The notes beneath the pieces are model-generated. The model saw only the letters and a list, made by a program, of their open reading frames with translations, did not search any database and was not told where the DNA came from. Below, in pieces: positions 6,602 through 8,327 of a stretch of 8,327 nucleotides of DNA. Position 1 is the first letter of the stretch; each line of letters starts with the position of its first letter. A program made the position numbers and the translations under genes. This DNA is from Bacteroidota bacterium (GTDB lineage Bacteria; Bacteroidota; Bacteroidia; Flavobacteriales_F; PHOS-HE28): the NCBI GenBank assembly GCA_023428865.1, contig JAEYWT010000123.1, positions 1-8,327 on the forward strand. Direction: 5' to 3'.

Positions 6602-7371
6602 CCGTTGCCCTGCAGCAGGAAGAGCGGCGCGATCGGGCCACCGGTCTGATCACGACCATCGTGATGCACGTGTTGCTGTTGATCCTCTTCATGTTCATCG
6701 GCATGAAGCACTACGATCCGCCGTTGCCCGAGGAGACCGTGGAAGTGGCCATGGCCGATTTCGGCACCACCGATGATGGTGGTGGCAAGCAGCCCACCAA
6801 GGATCCCGGTGGTGAACAAAGCGCCGCGCCCGTGGTGCCAGAGCAGAACGAAGATGTGGCCACCGACGAGAACAGCGATGTGGAAGTGGTGAAGCCCAAA
6901 GACCCCAAGCCGGTCACCAAACCCACCCCGAAACCCGTAAAACCCAAGGAGCCCAAAGTGGATAACCGCCTTTCGGATGCCTTGAACAACTGGAACAAGC
7001 CTGGGCAACAACCAGCGGATGGACCGGATAACAGCAAACCGGGCGACCCTGGTGTGAAGGACGGCACACCCGGCGGCATCGGCGCCATGCGCGGCGATGG
7101 ATGGGAACTCCGTGGCAACGGCCGTGGCTTGGCGAAAGGTCCGGATCTGAGCGAACGGCCCGAACTACAGAACGCCACCTGGGTAGAAGTGAAGGTGATC
7201 GTGGATCGTGCCGGAGCAGTACTCCGCGTGTCCGTCGCCGGCACAGGCACACCGGATGTTGCCATCCAGAACGTAGCCTTGCGGGCAGCGAAGACCTGCC
7301 GTTTCGTTGCTATGCCCAATGGCCCACCCGAGCAAGCGCATTACATCAAACTGCGTTTCTTCCCAGGTTGA
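6598..7371 (+). CDS. TonB-like energy-transducing protein
   Basis: The protein has 257 residues and TonB architecture. A short charged cytoplasmic N terminus is followed by one membrane anchor (about 17-36, containing MHVLLLILFMFIG) and then a long periplasmic linker. The linker has an acidic part (44-98), a Lys/Pro-rich stretch with repeated KP and PK units (99-120), and a Gly/Pro-rich part (134-182). The C-terminal domain (about 185-257) has VEVKVIVDRAGAVLRVSV (196-213), the beta-strand pattern of TonB C-terminal domains. The family's YP motif is not apparent. In an ExbB-ExbD setting it should transmit proton-motive force to outer-membrane TonB-dependent receptors, though the receptor cannot be told. 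The ATG at 6598 overlaps the exbD stop; the frame continues left to 6535 only inside exbD. TolA is the main alternative, disfavoured by the lack of other tol genes. Confidence 0.82.
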   Translation: MTVALQQEERRDRATGLITTIVMHVLLLILFMFIGMKHYDPPLPEETVEVAMADFGTTDDGGGKQPTKDPGGEQSAAPVVPEQNEDVATDENSDVEVVKPKDPKPVTKPTPKPVKPKEPKVDNRLSDALNNWNKPGQQPADGPDNSKPGDPGVKDGTPGGIGAMRGDGWELRGNGRGLAKGPDLSERPELQNATWVEVKVIVDRAGAVLRVSVAGTGTPDVAIQNVALRAAKTCRFVAMPNGPPEQAHYIKLRFFPG

Positions 7372-7549
7372 TCAAGCAGTATTGCCAGGATCAGGAAAAA
7401 GGGAACCCTTATGGTCAAAGTCTGGTCGGCAGCCGCACGCTCTGCGTTCTGAGAAAGAAGCACTGCATCTTGCGCCGGCTCTTGTATGTTGACCATCTTG
7501 TCCTGCAGGGAGCGATGATGATGCCCTGCACCGCGAACTTCGACAGAAC
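7372..7549. other. 178-bp gap between the TonB-like gene and folC
   Basis: No convincing gene or promoter is seen here. It holds a 7-bp inverted repeat TGCAGGG/CCCTGCA (7504-7510 and 7524-7530) with a 13-nt loop, not followed by a T-tract. GAACTTCG at 7535-7542, 7 nt before the folC ATG, resembles the TACYTTCG boxes of anmK and the dehydrogenase but has GA in place of TA. A 13-codon frame starts at 7411 and matches nothing I recognise. The gap may carry the end of the exb-tonB transcript and a folC promoter, but neither can be fixed from sequence. Confidence 0.5.
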
Positions 7550-8327
7550 ATGACCTACGCTGAAACCCTGGCGTACCTCTACGCACAGTTACCGATGTTC
7601 CAACGCATCGGCAAAGCCGCGTACAAGGCCAACCTGGCCAATACTCACGCGTTAATGGAGCTCACCGGACATCCGGAGCGCGGGCTGCGTTGCGTACACG
7701 TTGCGGGTACCAACGGCAAGGGAAGTACCAGTCATTTGATCGCCAGTGTTCTGCAGGAGGCTGGCTACAAGGTGGGGCTGCACACCTCGCCACACCTCAA
7801 GGACTTTCGTGAGCGGTTCCGCATCAATGGTGAAATGATCGAAGAGGATCAGGTCGTTCGTTTCGTTGAACAATACAAGGCGGGATTCGAGCCGATCAAC
7901 GCCTCGTTCTTCGAATGGGGAGTTGCGCTCGCCTTTTGGTGGTTCCGAGAGCAGCAGGTGGACATCGCGGTGGTAGAGACGGGCATGGGTGGCCGATTGG
8001 ACAGCACCAATGTGGTCACTCCAGAGGTAAGCGTGATCACCAACATAGGCTGGGACCACATGGACTTTCTGGGGCAGACCTTGGAAGCCATCGCCCACGA
8101 AAAAGCTGGCATCATCAAACCCGGTATCCCGGTTGTCGTAGGCGAGGCCGACGATGCCATCGCCGACGTCTTCCGCACCAGGGCGAAGGAACTGGGTGCT
8201 CCGTTCACGTTGGTGGACCAGAACGCCAAACTCCCCTACCCCAGTGCGTTGCATGGGGAACACCAGGAGCGCAACGCCCGCACGGCCCTAGCCGCGATCC
8301 GACGTTTACAGGAACGTGGCTGGAAAG
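7550..8327 (+). CDS. folC: Folylpolyglutamate/dihydrofolate synthase (FolC), 5' part
   Basis: FolC adds glutamate to folates, and in many bacteria also to dihydropteroate to make dihydrofolate, using ATP. The first 259 residues are present without a stop and the gene continues past the right edge; the family is usually a little over 400 residues. It has the FolC ATP loop HVAGTNGKGSTS (50-61, Lys57), LHTSPHLKDFRERFRING (78-94... region), VVETGMGGRLDSTN (141-154), SVITNIGWDHMDFLG (161-175) and HEKAGIIKPGIPVVVGE (183-199). TSPHL and GGRLDSTN separate FolC from the Mur ligases with which it shares its fold, including the murF at the left of this window. The ATG at 7550 gives an N terminus (YAETLAYLYAQLPMFQRIG) typical of the family. 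There is no Shine-Dalgarno sequence. Whether it has the dihydrofolate synthase activity cannot be decided here. Confidence 0.96.
   Translation, partial: MTYAETLAYLYAQLPMFQRIGKAAYKANLANTHALMELTGHPERGLRCVHVAGTNGKGSTSHLIASVLQEAGYKVGLHTSPHLKDFRERFRINGEMIEEDQVVRFVEQYKAGFEPINASFFEWGVALAFWWFREQQVDIAVVETGMGGRLDSTNVVTPEVSVITNIGWDHMDFLGQTLEAIAHEKAGIIKPGIPVVVGEADDAIADVFRTRAKELGAPFTLVDQNAKLPYPSALHGEHQERNARTALAAIRRLQERGWK

Noticed and set aside
5653..7011. A 452-codon open frame on the minus strand across exbB, both exbDs and the TonB-like gene
   Set aside because: Its translation contains two similar segments that are simply the antisense of the duplicated exbD membrane helix. It spans several certain plus-strand genes.
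7411..7452. A 13-codon frame after GGAAAAAGGGAA, a possible leader peptide
   Set aside because: No run of regulatory codons or attenuator structure follows, and purine-rich SD-like sequences are not expected to matter in this group.
7101..7553. A 150-codon plus-strand frame whose stop overlaps the folC start as ATGA
   Set aside because: Most of it is out of frame inside the TonB-like gene. The part in the gap has no good start and no recognisable similarity, so the overlap is probably chance.
7652..8263. A 203-codon minus-strand frame at the right end
   Set aside because: It lies opposite folC, whose motifs are unmistakable on the plus strand.
41..8327. A shared system linking MurF and FolC, which have the same ligase fold
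   Set aside because: They are separate transcription units in different pathways, each with its own family motifs. Their presence in the same window appears coincidental.

Overview
The window looks like ordinary chromosomal housekeeping DNA from a GC-rich member of the Bacteroidota, most likely a Flavobacteriales-type bacterium. Three things point there. The order anmK, Glu/Leu-type dehydrogenase, exbB, exbD, exbD, TonB-like protein, folC is, from memory, typical of that group. None of the eight start codons has a Shine-Dalgarno sequence. Elements resembling the Bacteroidota -7 box TAnnTTTG lie in front of at least two genes. GC content is high by eye, and it opens long non-coding frames opposite the real genes.

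Layout. A strong stem-loop (8-33) sits directly before murF (41-1339, +), which adds D-Ala-D-Ala to the peptidoglycan precursor. A 61-bp convergent gap follows, then an acyl-CoA dehydrogenase on the minus strand (1401-2570). That gene is divergent from anmK (2615-3682, +), a muropeptide recycling kinase, and the 44 bp between them hold two back-to-back -7-like boxes. After an 85-bp gap with an inverted repeat and another -7-like box comes a tightly packed plus-strand set: a Glu/Leu/Phe/Val-type dehydrogenase (3768-4991), an ExbB/TolQ-type proton channel (5036-5758), two tandem ExbD paralogues (5768-6166 and 6170-6601) and a TonB-like protein (6598-7371). A 178-bp gap separates these from folC (7550 onward), which runs off the right edge.

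How the genes fit together. ExbB, the two ExbDs and the TonB-like protein make a complete inner-membrane energy-transduction module. Such a module uses the proton-motive force to drive outer-membrane TonB-dependent receptors. The gaps within it are 9, 3 and -4 nt, so co-transcription is very likely, probably together with the dehydrogenase 44 bp upstream. MurF and AnmK both act in cell-wall metabolism but are separate transcription units. The acyl-CoA dehydrogenase and FolC are unrelated metabolic genes.

I found no mobile element, CRISPR array, tRNA, rRNA or defence system, and nothing that amounts to a new system. The points worth a second look are regulatory (hairpin against the murF start, divergent promoter, gdh inverted repeat) and the paired ExbDs.
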